Shown: positions 22,141-37,100 of the stretch, in pieces
Numbering within the stretch: the stretch's first letter is position 1
Layout: the number at the start of each line of letters is the position of its first letter
NCBI GenBank assembly: GCA_946902875.1
Contig: OX336349.1
Coordinates: forward strand, 7,959,891-8,023,890
Origin: Nematopogon swammerdamellus
Taxonomy: Eukaryota; Arthropoda; Insecta; Lepidoptera; Adelidae
Direction of reading: 5' to 3'
Length of the DNA: 64,000 nucleotides
The notes under the pieces: generated by a model
Databases searched by the model: none
The model's input: only the letters and a program-made list of their open reading frames with translations
Told to the model about the DNA's origin: nothing
Position numbers and translations under genes: made by a program

Positions 22141-25100
22141 ATGAGCGGCCTGCTGAAGCTGAGGTCGGGAGCGGCGGCGATGGCGCGTAGCCCTGCTGCC
22201 CTGGTACGTGTTTTGTTTTGCGTTATGTAACTCAACTGTAGGCGGTTTCTGTTCCTCGGCTCATTGCAACGTCTCAAGCTGCAGTTCTGACTAAAAGTAT
22301 ACTAGATTTTTAGGGCAATTCTATCAATAGAATAATACCTTGGCAATAAGCGTATAACTACTTATAATGTTTACTGTGGGATAGAAGAGGACCTACTCCA
22401 TATACTGTTGGAATGTGCCCGGAACCAAGAACTGAGGCAGAAGCTATTGAGAAACTTAAGAACTGACAAACTCAACCTGTTTTTTAAAGTACATGAAGCC
22501 TTGGGGCGAGCTCAGGGGGAGGAGTTTGAATTCATACTAAGTTTTTTTGTAAAGTCACAGGCGTTGAATCGTGCTGAAGTACAATAAAAAATCAATATAG
22601 TTACTATGGGGCTGGCATAGCCAGGAATGGCTAAAGCCCTAAACAAAATAAAGATTAAAAAAAAAAAAAAAATGTTTACTTCTCGAATATTCTTTCATTG
22701 AAAACCCTAGGCCTGACAAATCTCCTTGGTAATTATGTCCTGCTAGCTAAGTTAATTAACCCAATTCGTGGACATCTCAAATGTTGACAAAGAGAAAACC
22801 TTATGAGATTATACAATTATCTGTCAGTAGGGCGCAGGATTTAGAAGATTTAAATCTCAAACAGTTACAGTTTGGTGGTAGAATATACTTTCGGAGGAAC
22901 ACAGCGACGCTTGACCAATTTCATAACTGTCTCTACCAGACATGGTTGCTGGGGAATCATTAAAACTGACAATTCGACCGTTTCAGGCGAGTTGCCTCTA
23001 CCGCAATCTGCACCTCGCCGTCGGTGGAGCGACAGCGTGCAAGGAACCAAAACCATGCTCAGAATTCGGCAGCATCGGCGGGTCCGCGGTCCAGTCTTAC
23101 ACGGTGATTGATCACAAGTACGACGCGCTGGTGATAGGCGCTGGAGGCGCGGGGCTCCGGGCCGCATTCGGTCTCGTTCAGGCAGGCTTCAAGACAGCTG
23201 TCGTCACCAAGTTGTTCCCGACCAGGTCCCACACGGTTGCCGCTCAGGGTGGAGTCAATGCTGCCTTAGGTTAATGCCTTTACAATATGTATTTGGTTCT
23301 ACATAACTTAGAGTTGACTGAATTTAAATTATTTTAATTTTAATTATGTTATAAATTACAGTATGCGGCAGTAAATAATGCATGTCGGGCTTTAGAAAGA
23401 GACAATTCGGTTGTAGAGCGTCGTCCCTGTCGCAAGGAGATGTACGAGTTCGTGCGACAGAGACGACGCTCTACAACCGGATTGTCTCTTTCTAAAGCCT
23501 GATGTGCACTATTTACTGCCGTGTATTGTAATATAATGTTGACCTTGACTATGCAGTTTAAGTGCATGAATAATGTATTACAGTGGTCATGCAATTATCA
23601 CGTCCGGTTTAATCGCTAAAACTTCATATAATCCCTCATATAAAATTGGCTTTAAATCACGGAATTATCAAGAATCTAAAGCCATTGCGCCAGACATTCA
23701 ATCTTTATAATCGTGTGAACGGAACTTTATAGATTATAAAGTTGTGTTTACTTTATAATAATTTTCCCAGACTTTCATATCTCAAGATAGCAATGTAGGT
23801 ACTAAATGAATGATTGATTTATTCATACAGAGTTCTCTATTCATATATTTTGTTAAGAATTTACCTATGAAACATTTGAATTGTGACACTTCTAAATTGG
23901 TTATATTTTGAATTGTTTATAGAGTAGATTCCGGCGATTGTATAGAATGCTCGCAAAGATTGCTCTCTTTGCGAGCATTGTCAATTTACAGTATGTTTTT
24001 TTTACTTTTCTGACATAGGTAACCCTCAGGGTCCTTTTCTATAAATGTTTACTTTAATTAACCCCTTGGCTTCCCAAATATTTAATGTGCTTACACCTCT
24101 TATCTTCCATGTCATTTACGCTAACTCAAATATTTCGTAATGTAATGAAGTCGGAGCATTAACCTCTATGGGCTCTTGAAAATTAATGAAGTCCTCCACA
24201 AAACGTTATACAACAAGTGAGGATTCACATATTTAGAAGCACGGATCGATTTTTCGGAACTCCATGCAAAACAAAACATGCCGGACATTTTTTTCCGAAT
24301 TTTTCTAACCCAAAATTTCCGAATTACTCTTTGAGAATCATAAATCGACATGTAGATTGAATCAAATTGATGAATTTAACTATTCAAATAACGCATTCTA
24401 AATAACATTAGACTAGGAACCAGTTTACCATCCTGACAAGAGATTACGTAGGTATAAAAAAAATTTACAGCATTGCTGACAAATAACTCTTTTCTGAATA
24501 TCTGGGAATATAATATTTGAAGTGTGCTCTATAGGAAAGGTAAGTTCGTTCTCGTAAGAAAAATTCATAGAAATCACAATATGCAATTTTTATTTTGGTA
24601 CGGCCGGCCCTTTCGGAAGCCAAGAAGTTGACATACCAAAAATTATTATTACCGTGATATTTTCCAACAAAAACGAGTAGGACTATATGATGTCCAGTGT
24701 GTAACCAAATTCCCATACAAATGTTGAGTTTTGTTTTGATACCTCCAAATTATAATTTACCATCTTTAGACAAACTCTTCAAGCATCTATTGTGTGCACT
24801 GTAATATAGAAAAATAAGGATTTTTTTTTTTTATCTCGATACGCTTACTTGCAGTTCGCACACCGAGTCATCGCGCTGCTTTTACTCATTTTTATGTTCT
24901 GTAATAATTTCTAATCTCACGCAAAAGCTTTGCAGCATGTTATAATTGAAAGCAATGTTTTTGTTACATATTTGTATGTTGTTGCAGGCAATATGGAGGA
25001 CGACAACTGGCTGTGGCACATGTACGACACCGTGAAGGGCTCCGACTGGCTGGGGGACCAGGTCACACTAATTACTTTTTACATTAACTAATTACATTTT

Positions 25101-28100
25101 CATTTACTTAGAAATCAATCACAATACCTTACATACAGCATTGCACCGCACTGAGCTCGCATCAATGAAGCATTTTGGAAATATTTGTAACATTACTGCA
25201 GTTACCACGTTAAAATATAATAGGTGAACCATTGGGCTACAATCATAAAGAACAATAAAATGCTTTTTAAATTTTACTTGTTACCTTTTTTTTAAATAAA
25301 TTAATTTAATGTTTTGCGTACACCCTTCCCGAACGAATATGAGCACACAACTAGTTTTGCTCCACATGCTAGTCAATGCAAACTAGCTGACGAGGAATTT
25401 ACGCGACCCGAAATATCTAGCGTGCTGTGAGAGAGCAAAATTGCCCAATCACTGGCTTCGTGCGCCATTATAACCTTCACTTACCAGCAGTGGGCGCGGA
25501 TATGTTCAGTGAAGCCTGTCTAGGGTGCTGTGTTCATCACTTGCTTTTTTATATAATCTTGTTAGGGGATATAATCAATATCACCTCCGAGAAGGGTCCA
25601 TACACTTGCCTGCGAGAGCTTGCTCCTATCCGATTGAAACCGAACGCACAGCTAATAATTTAACAAAGTGTACTGGCACAGGATGCGATCCACTACATGA
25701 CGAAAGAAGCGCCGGCTGCCGTGATCGAGCTCGAAAACTATGGCATGCCGTTTTCTCGCACCCCTGAGGGCAAGATCTACCAGCGCGCCTTCGGCGGACA
25801 GTCTCTGCAGTTCGGCAAGGGCGGTCAGGCGCACAGGTGCTGCGCCGTCGCCGACAGGTCTGACATGCATCTATAATCTGTTCGGTAACCTCGCTTATGT
25901 CTCTGCCGCAAGTGCATTAAGGGGAAATATCTAAGTAGTTAGATTGCCTAAAACAGTGGTGTCCAACTGGTTTCGCCTTATGAGCTACTTCCATATTTCT
26001 GCCAAGCCCAGCAGCGGTCACCTTAAGATCAGTTATTAAGTACACCATATCCTTACGAATTTGTTTCAAAATGGTGTAATAACTTCGGTTGCTGACTGTA
26101 AAACTTTTAATTTTCACTCCACCATGTCTAATTATGTAGTTCAAAGAAAATTTGTGTATTTGGGATTTTGGGATTCGCTTCGATAGTTATATGTGGGAAA
26201 ATAATAAAAGAATGATTATACTAAAAAAAAAAACACAAATATAAGTAAGTACACTCTCTTATTTTTGTTATATTAATTAAAACATTATCCATGCAGAAAT
26301 ATACATAAAATGTGTTGAACAGTATCAGAGCATATTATGTATGCTGGATTAAACTGCTGGATTTCTATAAAAATTAACCTCGCGGTATTATTTCACCGTT
26401 AAAAAAAAGGTTTTTACTGGAACATCTATTCGCGGGCGCCTAAAAACGAGCCCGCGTGCTATTGGGTGCCCGCATACTACCGGTTGGATACCACTGGCCT
26501 AAAACAACTAAAAATTCTCAAAACGCTTATTTCTTGCTCTTCTTCATTTATGGCTTCTATGAATACTTTGTTAAATTGGTTTTTAAATTACCATGGTTGT
26601 TAAACATTATTAGAAAATTTTACGGCTTTACTCACAGTCGTCTCCAAACTATGTGCCTATGTGGCTCGACATTTCTTCATGTTTTGCCATAAAAACTCTA
26701 GTATCCAAATACAGTAGGTAGTATTTTGGAGTTTTTATGCAACTAAAACAAATACACTGCTTAGTCATAGTTTCACCACCTCTACAAGTGTGGAAAATTT
26801 AAATACATTTGGTGGAATATGCAAATTCGGAAACCTTTTAGATCTTTATCTCGTCTGTACTCTTGTTCTTTCCGGAAGAGCCACCATTTTACTCACAAGA
26901 CGAGATCGAGGAAGGAACCACTAAATTGAAGAAGAAATTAATATATTGCTTGTATTACGTTTTTTAGCAATTCTCATTTCAATATGCCTATGACTCCATG
27001 TGAATAATCAATAATAATATTGTGAACAGAACGGGCCACTCTCTCCTGCACACTCTCTACGGCCAGTCGCTGCGCTACGACTGCGAATACTTCATCGAGT
27101 ACTTTGCGCTCGACCTGCTGATGGAGTGTGGAGTGTGCAAGGGGTGCATCGCTCTCAATATGGAGGACGGCACGCTTCATCGGTCGGTGTCGCTCTAGTT
27201 TCCTACTTTATTCCATTCCTACTTACGTTTGCCTGACTACATCACCTAAAACCATGTGATGTCAGCCCATAAGACCTTGGTGAACTGGTTGCCATGTCCG
27301 TGATTCCCTTTAGTGGTGCCGGCTATGCTGAGCCGGACCGAAAGCACAAACTGTTTTCATAGCCGTTCAGCCGATCTTCATTTGGTGGTACCGGTTAAAC
27401 CTGACTGTTCCGATGTAGACATTCAATCAGTTTTCATTATGGTCTGTCATGTAAATTGATTTATTTATTTATATTTTTATATGTTAGTACTAAGGATGTA
27501 CTCGCTTTTTATATTTTTTCATTAGATAATTGTAAAGCCGAAAATGAAGAGAAAAAAACTGGCGGCTCAAGCCGGAGTTTCAGGTTCGAATCCTGGTCGG
27601 GACATATTTTTTCTCTTCATTTGCAGCTTTGCATTTATGTGCACGTGCTTGCGCGATCCCATATTGTATCTTATGCTGTCGTCACCAAAGTCGTATTTGG
27701 CATCAGACACTAGATGTTGACTTAGGATATATCTAATGGAGAAATATAAAGCGAGTACATACTAACATATAAAAATAATAAAAATATTCCCCATTAATGT
27801 ATTTCAGTAACTAGTAATTTATAACATTTAGAAAAAAAGAAACAAGGAATCGACCATAAATATATTTTTAATTAACATTTTTACAAAGCTTATCAGCTGT
27901 AGTATGTTTTTGATGATCACGAGGTACTCTTCTACTAGTCACAAGGTTCCTACGTATGTATTTTTTTTTTTATGGACGACTGGCATGGCCTGGTGGCTGT
28001 GCCCAAAAGTTCAAAGGGAGATTAAGACACAGCCAATAACACCACTCCTCGCAAAACCACGCTCAGAGAGGTGCCATGCCAGCTACAAGGCAGATATATT

Positions 28101-31100
28101 TTATTATAAATTTATAAATTTATTATAAATGGGCAGGTTCCAAGCGAAGAACACGATCCTAGCGACAGGCGGCACGGGGCGCTGCTACTTCAGCTGCACG
28201 TCCGCGCACACCTGCACGGGCGACGGCACCGCGATGGCCGTGCGCGCCGGGCTGCAGAACGAGGATATGGAGTTCGTGCAGTTCCATCCTACCGGTGATT
28301 ATCTATACAGTCCGGGACAGGTCTGACCGGATTCGCTTATCACCACAGAATTCCTCGTTTAGTAAGCTTCAAAAAAAGCTTTTTTCGAGATAATCAAGTT
28401 TTTATGCGTTAGGAAAGGGTCACAAATACATTGGAAACTGAACTTTTAATGGCGATTATATCGAAAACTTGCAGGTACTACCATCAATTAATATTCATGA
28501 TAATCGGTAACAACAATAATCCATGTGGAGTTGGAACATTTAATTTCGTGCATGGTCTTTGCATACATTTATTTACTGCAAATGAACTCCTTGGCTAACT
28601 GCATAATGAATGAGTCGGTTTTGTTGTAAGGTATCTACGGAGCGGGGTGCCTGATCACAGAGGGGAGCCGCGGCGAGGGCGGCTTCCTCGTGAACGCCAA
28701 GGGCGAGAGGTTCATGGAGCGCTACGCACCCGTCGCCAAGGACCTCGCCAGTCGAGACGTCGTCTCTAGAGCTATGACCGTTGAGATTATGGAAGGTAAT
28801 GTTCATTATTGAGGTGTAAACATCCGTACGGGGATCCCGAGGATTTTCGGGGCTGGAGTAACAGTCCCTTGCCTCTTACTAGGGGGTACTCTCTCCAAAG
28901 AAGTATAACTTCAAACTCGCGTACATAAGTACAGGCACTTAGTGTCTTGCGGCGAGTGTGTTTGTTTTCCGAACGCTTCAAACCTGGGTGTCTTCAAACG
29001 TCATATTAACAGGCTAGACAGCATTGCAGCCATCCGCAAATCTGCTGGCATGGTGCCTCACTGAGCGTGGTTTCGCGAGGAGAGGTAATTTTGACTCTGT
29101 CGACTGCACTATTGGTCCCTCGGCACGGCCACCGATTTTGATTTAATATAAAAAAAACATTAGTGCGAGCCAAACGTCTAGCCCGTTGTAAGAGAGCAAG
29201 TTTGGCCAATTGTTGGTCTCGTGGTCCATTGAAGCTTCCTCATAATGGGCCGGGATATGTTCGGTGAAGCCATCTAGTGCTGAGTTTATCTTCTAAACTC
29301 TAGTCTTCGCTGTCTAAACTGCGACGGTACGCTTTTATGGTTTTTCGCTGGGTTTAGAGCAGTCCTGGATTTCCCATTAGGCCGTATAGGCCGCGGCCTA
29401 GGGGCGGTAGATTACCAGAGGCGCTATAGAATATTACAAGTAACACTTGCGCTTTGTTATAGTGTAAGCCGTCAAGTTCTTTCTTGTGCGATTTATGGAC
29501 GCAATATTCTAGCAAGTCACTTGTGGATAGAGTTTTCGATCTTTTAAAATGCTAAATATCATTTGGGTAAAGGTTTTAAGTCCCCATTGTGACTTAGTAA
29601 TACTCCTATTTAACTCCTAACGAACAGTAATACTCCTAACGAACAGTACAAGTCCGGCACTGGTTTAGAGGTAGAAGCGTATAGCTATAACACGTGTGGT
29701 TGTCAGGGCGCGGGTGCGGGCCTGAGAAGGACCACGTGCACCTGCAGCTGCACCACCTGCCGCAGGACCAGCTGGCGCAGCGGCTGCCCGGCATCTCCGA
29801 GACGGCCATGATCTTCGCCGGAGTGGACGTCACCAAGGAATCTATACCGGTGCTGCCGACTGTCCACTACAATATGGGCGGCACACCCACTAACTACAAA
29901 GGAGAGGTATTCTCAATGCAAACATACGTTTTAGGTTTCATTATCCATACTGAACCCTATTACTAACGCCTACACCGTCTGTCTATCCGTAGGAAACGGC
30001 ACTATAAAAAAAGAATGTATTATATTAAAATCGGATGTGCAAACGAGCAAAGCTCCCACATAAAGGCTTGCGCGGTATTTCAGTGCAAAAAAAAAATCAA
30101 ACAGATCAAAATTAAAGAATTTCATCTGTGAGTTTGATCATTTAAATCCATAAAACACGCAATTTAATTTTTGTGCTTGCGATATTTTACCCTACTAGTT
30201 TTTGTGACACATGGATAGATCTCATTGAGACGTCCAGTTTGAGTATCAACATGATGGGCCAAGACCAGTGGTTCCCAATTATATTATAATTCATACCTCT
30301 TAGCGAATTTTCTGAGACCACTAACCACTGAGTAAAATGTTGAAATGAAATAATTTTCATATGGTTTTTATTTTTACATAGGTATTAATGTTGTTTATCC
30401 ATCCAGTCATTCATTGGGTTCTAATATCTTATTAGTGATCTGCAGCGGGAGCACAAATGCGTCGATAAGCCTATATCGATCGATAAACATCTATTCGTCT
30501 TCTTCTATTCTACTTCGTCAAACGAAGCAAATAGATGTTTATCGATCGATATAGGCTTATCGACGCATTTGTGCTCCCGCTGCTGATCACAATATAATAC
30601 TAAATATTTTGCAATGAACCATTCATGAGTGACCGGCATACCGAATAACCGGGATTCGCCTTAACAATCTTCAATTCTGACTGCTTATCTCTCCCGCAGT
30701 GCATAACTCACTACTGCAAGGACGCGGTCGTCCCCGGTCTGTTCGCCGCGGGCGAGGCGTCCTGCGCCTCCGTCCACGGAGCCAACAGGCTGGGCGCCAA
30801 CTCTCTGCTGGACATCGTGGTGTTCGGGCGGGCGTGCGCGCTCACCATCGCCGAGACAAGCAAACCCGGCGACCAGCAAGCCCCGCTGGCCAATGTGAGT
30901 GGGTCTGACTGTTTTGGTTGATGTGTGTGGGCAAATTCAATATGTTTTTAGGATTCCGTATCCGTACGGGACACTATTGCTAAGCCTACGCCGTCTGTCC
31001 GTCCGTATGTCTGTCCAACCTTTAAAAGGGCTGTATCTTTTGAACCTTAATATATAGCCGGTTGAAATTTTCACAGAGTATAAAATTAAAATGCTATTCT

Positions 31101-34100
31101 AGAATACAAACATTTCCAAAACACTTGTCCAAACAGTAGTTTTGGAAATATTTTTACTCTGGAATCGCATAGGTGTGTGGAGAGTACCCTAATCGGGCTA
31201 CAATCTCAAAGAGTGATTTTTCAATATATTTTTTTTATAAATTAATTTACAGTTTACATACGCTCTTCCAGAAGCAAGATGAGGTAGTCTATATCTGACC
31301 CTTAAGGCTGTGACAAACGCCAACGATCTTGAGCATTCGGGAATTTCAAATTTCTAAATTATTTTACTTTATGTACCACTTTTTATAAACCTCTAAATAG
31401 CTATCGATGAAAACTAAAATACAAATAGATAGATAGTTGCATTTAGGTACGTATGGTTAATTACGTCGATAATTTCGTGTAGGAATTTTTTGTTTTTTAT
31501 TTTTATCTTCTGTCGTGGTTACAGTAATAAAATTTCAGCAAGCCAATTTTCTCAGTGCTGTGACCTTTGCATCAGTGGTATTGTAAAATTGTAATAATGC
31601 ACACATTCTCCGATTTTTTAAAATTCATACTTTTTTTGTAATTTTTTTTTTATAGTAATTTTACTCATTATTTAAAAAAACCAACAATACACATTATTAT
31701 TTTTTTTATTTTTTTAGGTTTAGTTTATAAGTTATTTTAGTTTAGTTTTATCATATTTCTTAATTTTAGTTTAATTTTATTGTATTAGGTTATTTTGTTT
31801 AATTTAAATAAAGTAAATTGAATTACACAATACACATTGTTGGTGAGGAACCAAATTTTATGTTAGTATTTTTTTTATTTTCTCAATGTGTGCCAATTGG
31901 TCAGTGGTTATTCTTCACATTTTTATTAGGGATTTTAATTTTATATCATTGGCATCACTAAATTGTTTATGGCAATGATATTATTGTAGGTAGGTCGAAA
32001 ACTTCATGAGTAGAGAAAAAAAAATCCTTTTTTCCTGACCTACCTCCATATCATATTACATTCACATACAATCAACCTGACTTGCAACAACCAACCGGTG
32101 ACAAAAGGAAATTAATCATTATTATTCGGAGCAAGAAGCATTCAAGAGACTTCCATTCAAGAAAGGGTCGACCCTGGAAACTACCGAAACCGTAAGCAGA
32201 AATAACGACAGAATCACACCTATGGAATGAAACTAAGGTCAGAAATCCAATCATCATACAGTCCACTTTTCAACGTTCCAAATCACCATTTTTGTTCCTA
32301 CGATCCGCATATTCTCGTATTTTCTGTGAAGTTCTCGGTAAAAGGTATCTTTTCAAGGTATTTTATGGCATAAAACAAATTTTCAATTTGTCATTCATTC
32401 CTTCATTCATTCATTCATATATTTTCTTGCCATCTTTCCGCGCTATTGCCATTTAATGTAAAATTATAAATTCACAAAACCAGATGACTAAATAAAATTA
32501 TTAATATTTTTTACATTTTTTCATATCTTAATTTATGGTAATGTAGGTCAACCGGAAATCATTTATTCCGTGACTGACTTCACTCATAACGATGGTGACG
32601 TGAGTTGGCAGCAAATTGTCTTTGACTGTAACCAAAGAGCATATAACTGACTGTAACTGACTGCCTGTCATTCATGACGTCAGTCCGTAATTCCAGCCTC
32701 AGATACTGACTGTCATTGCTGTCAGCCTGTCATTTTAGTTTGTAAACAAACAATCGTCGTTGTAATTAAAAATATATATTTTTGTGGTTCTCGCGGTGCG
32801 AGAACTTATACAACAGACGTTAAAAGCTACGACAGAATTGGCTGTATACTCTAATGAGTTTTGCCTGTTTCGGGAGGAGACGAATTAATCTAAAAAAAAA
32901 CAAACAATGTGTGTTCAATAATTGGTTATGTTGTGAATAATTTCAATTTATTTTGTGTAATCATAGTGCAAAATGAGTGCCTTTGTGGAATATAAGTTAG
33001 CGAAAAACAATTTAAGTGCGTTATACGATGTTTCGGTAGTGGCCAACCTCAAAGACAGTGATGTAAACATTCGAAATATTTTTCGCGCAAGGTATACGGA
33101 CATTGAACAGTACAAGGCAGACTTCACTAAGGCTCATGTTTCCCTTGAAACCAAGGCAGGGAAAGAGTTTGATTATGAACAACATCAAAAGGATTACGAC
33201 GAGTTTATGAACAAGTTCTATTCCATAAAGGTATGTTATGAGGATTGTTTTGGCAACACGCGTGACAGGTTAAGCACAGTCAAAAGTGAATCAAGCAGTA
33301 ATTCAAACTGTCTGCAACTACCAAAGTTAAAGTTGCCTCAGTTCAACGGTGATGTTACACAGTGGCTAAGCTTCAAGTCAATATATGGTGGTTTAATTCA
33401 TGACAATGCTAGTCTCAGTTCAGTTCAGAAGATGCACTATCTGGTGAGTAGTTTAGGCGGAGATGCAGCAAATTTAGTAAGGCATTTGCAAATCAGTGAT
33501 GGTAATTACATTGTGGCGTACGACCTACTAACAAAAAGGTTCGACAATAAGCGGCTTATAGCGGATACTCACTTGGACATATTGTTGAGTTTGCCGAACA
33601 TTCAATCAAAGGTGAACACTAACTTGCGTCAGTGTGTAGACAATCTGAAAGAAAATCTCAGGGCATTGGAGACGCTCGACATGCCTGTGAAGGAGTGGAG
33701 CTTCATCCTTCTTCATATAATGCTGAAGAAAATGGACGTTCAGCTGAGGAACGCATTCGAGTTACATGTGAGTGATTTTGAAATTCCTAACTTTGAAAAA
33801 TTGATTGAGTTTTTGGAATCGCGTTGCAAGGCTATGGAGTGTTCAACAATGCAGGTTTTACCTAACAAAACGAAGGAAAATATCAATCATCAGAACCGTC
33901 CAAGATCCAGCTACGTGTCGAGTATAGCGGAGCTCTGTCTGTGTTGCAAGAAGGATGCACACGGGTTGCATTCTTGCCAAAAGTTTTTGGCTATGGCTCC
34001 GGACGCACGCAAGGGTGTCGTCCAAGAAAACAGACTTTGCTATAATTGTCTAAAGCCTCACTCATACAAACAATGCAAGTCAAATAATGTGTGTAAACAA

Positions 34101-37100
34101 TGTAAAGGATTCCATAATACGCTTCTACATATTCAAAGGGGTTTTGTTAATAAGCAAAATAATGTTCAATCATCATCTAGGGTCGATTCATCGGGTTCAG
34201 GTTCGGAAGTCAGTAATGGTAATGGTACGGCTGAGGTGTCGTCTCTAAGTTCCACCTTCCAGTCCAATCAACATACAAATAAGGGTTATACTACGGTCAT
34301 GCTAGCAACGGCAATCGTACACATAATGGATAACAAGGGCAAATGGCGTGAAGTTCGTGCACTGATCGACGAAGGTTCTCAGTACAGCTTCATGACTACA
34401 TTGTGCGCTAAACGGTTAGGGTTACACGTTACAGCGGATTCATTCCCGGTTTCACCGTTCGGTGTTTACCCGGTGAAATATGTGCATGGTAACGTCTCGT
34501 GTCAATTCAAGTCACGATTCAACAGCGCTCCAATATTCAACGGTAAGGTTTATCTCATGGAACGGCTCACAGCAGATCTTCCTTCTGTGCAACTGCCGGC
34601 AGATATGGTTCAACATTACAAAGGGTTTGATCTCGCAGATCCAACATTCTACAAGAAGGGCAAAATTGATTTTGTTCTAGGGGCTGATTTTCGTGAAGAC
34701 ATTCATCTTAAATCAGATTGCATCAAAGTTCTTCCTCACCTGCCTTCTGTAGTCAACACTAGGCTAGGGTGGACAGTTTCTGGTTGGCTTACGGTCGATA
34801 TGAAAATGGATGACATGGTTTCTTCAAATGTTTCATGCTTTCACGTGTCGTGCGAAGTTGACATTAATAAGTCAATTTCAAGGTTTTGGGAACTTGAAGA
34901 GCCACCTGTCTATAAAAAGGGCATTAGTCCTGAAGATGCCTTGTGCGAAGAGCATTTTCAGTCGACTCACACACGGGATGGGACTGGACGCTTCGAAGTT
35001 CAGTTACCGTTCAAGCATGATCCTCCTGAGTTGGGCAATACAAAGGAGCAAGCACTCAAACGGTTCTCGGCTCTCGAGAAACGCTTGAACAGGGATAAGG
35101 TATACAAGGAAATGTACACGGCATTCATGCAAGACTATGAAGATAAAGGTCATATGTCATTGGTTACTGAAGCAGAGCAAAACAAAGGGTTATACGTCAT
35201 TCCACATCATGGAATTCACAAGGCGAGTAGCAGTACAACAAAATTAAGGGTGGTTTTTGATGCAAGCATGCAATCAAATAATGGTTTGTCTCTCAATGAT
35301 GTTTTGCTCCCAGGATCCAAACTCCAGCAGGATATATCGCATATTGTTTTAAGGTTTCGCGTTCATGAGGTTGTGTGTACGACGGATATTAAACAAATGT
35401 ACAGACAAATTAACGTACACCCATGTCATCGTCCGTATCAACGGATTTTATGGCGTGACCATCCAAACAAAGAAATAAAGGAATACAGTCTGAACACAGT
35501 AACATATGGTGTTACTTCGGCGCCCTATCTGGCTATGCGTTGTGTACGGGAACTGGCTCTATCTAGTCAGGACCAATTTCCCAGAGCGAGTAGAGTTCTA
35601 CTGAATGAAATGTTTGTGGACGATGTGGTCACCGGAGCCTCATCCTTAGAAGAAGCTCTACAACTGAGACAAGAACTCATTGCTCTACTTGCATCTGGTG
35701 GATTTGAGTTACGCAAGTGGTGCAGCAACCACAAGGAATTTTTGTCGGACATTCCTCACGAACATCGGGAAGTACCATTAGACTTCAACATAGAAGGTGG
35801 TTACACTATCAAGGTGTTAGGGTTAAAGTGGAACTCGGAAAACGATTGCTTCATGTACGATGCAAAAATCGACGATAAGGTGTATACAAAACGTGCTCTA
35901 CTTTCTAACATAGCACGATTATTCGATCCGTGTGGATGGTTAAGTCCTCTCACATTCATGGCTAAGTCCCTAATGCAGGAGTTATGGTTACGTCAGTTGG
36001 ATTGGGATGAGGTGCCTCCACCGGATTTTGTAAAAAAATGGGTATCCTTTACAAAGGGTTTTAGCAATCTTCGGGAAATACGAATACCTCGTCATGTGTT
36101 TCCTCACGATGCAAAAGGGTTTCAACTTCACGCGTTCAGTGACGCATCAGAAAAGGGTTTTGCAGCAGTGGTGTACATTCGTGTCACAGATTTTCATGGT
36201 GGTAACAAAGTGTTTCTGTTCATTGCCAAATCAAAGGTTGCTCCATTGAAGCAACGATTAACTATTCCTCGCATGGAACTCAATGGTGCTCTTTTAGCGG
36301 CAAAATTGGTAAAATACGTTCAGAGTTTGTTGACTAATGTAGAGTTTGTCAGCATAAACATCTGGTGCGACTCTACTATTGTCTTATCATGGTTAAGGAA
36401 TCCAGTTCACTCACTTCATATGTATGAAGGCAATCGAGTTTCGCAAATTCATGATATGGTCGATCCGTCTGTTTGGAGGTACGTGCCTTCTTCGCTAAAT
36501 CCAGCAGACGCATCATCACGTGGCCTACATCCAGATGAGCTGATCAACCACCACTTATGGTGGGGCCCTCAATGGTTGTGTGAGCATCCAGCATCATGGC
36601 CTGTTCGACCTAAACAAATTGAGCGCACGGAACCATTCTCCGAGGAGGTAGTTGGTTGTAATGTTGTTCTGGAGAATGTAGAGAATGACTTACTTCTGCG
36701 ATACAGCTCTCTGAACCGGTTGTTGCGTGTTTCTGCTCTTTGTTTGAGGTTTAGGAAAAACAGTGCAGTCAATAAAATAGACAGGTCATACAGTTATCTA
36801 ACATCAGAGGAATTGGATACAGTTTTATTCAAGTTGGTAAAATTGGTACAAGGTATGGTGTTCTCCAAGGAGATTTCACTCATAAAACAGGGAAAGGGTT
36901 TTCAAACATGTCTCAAACATCTCGGTCCCTTCATGGACTCTTCGGGGATTATTCGCGTGGGAGGTCGGCTACAGAATGCTGATCTGCCCTACGACTCTAG
37001 GCATCCCATGATTCTGCCTCGTAGTCATCACTTCACTAATTTACTAATTGATCATTACCATGTCGAGCATTTACATGCAGGTCCAAACCTACTGCTCTCT

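Noticed and set aside
32072..32266. Minus-strand 64-codon frame, repeated at 42774-42968
   Set aside because: It lies wholly in the two LTRs and is identical because the LTRs are identical. It has no coding features.
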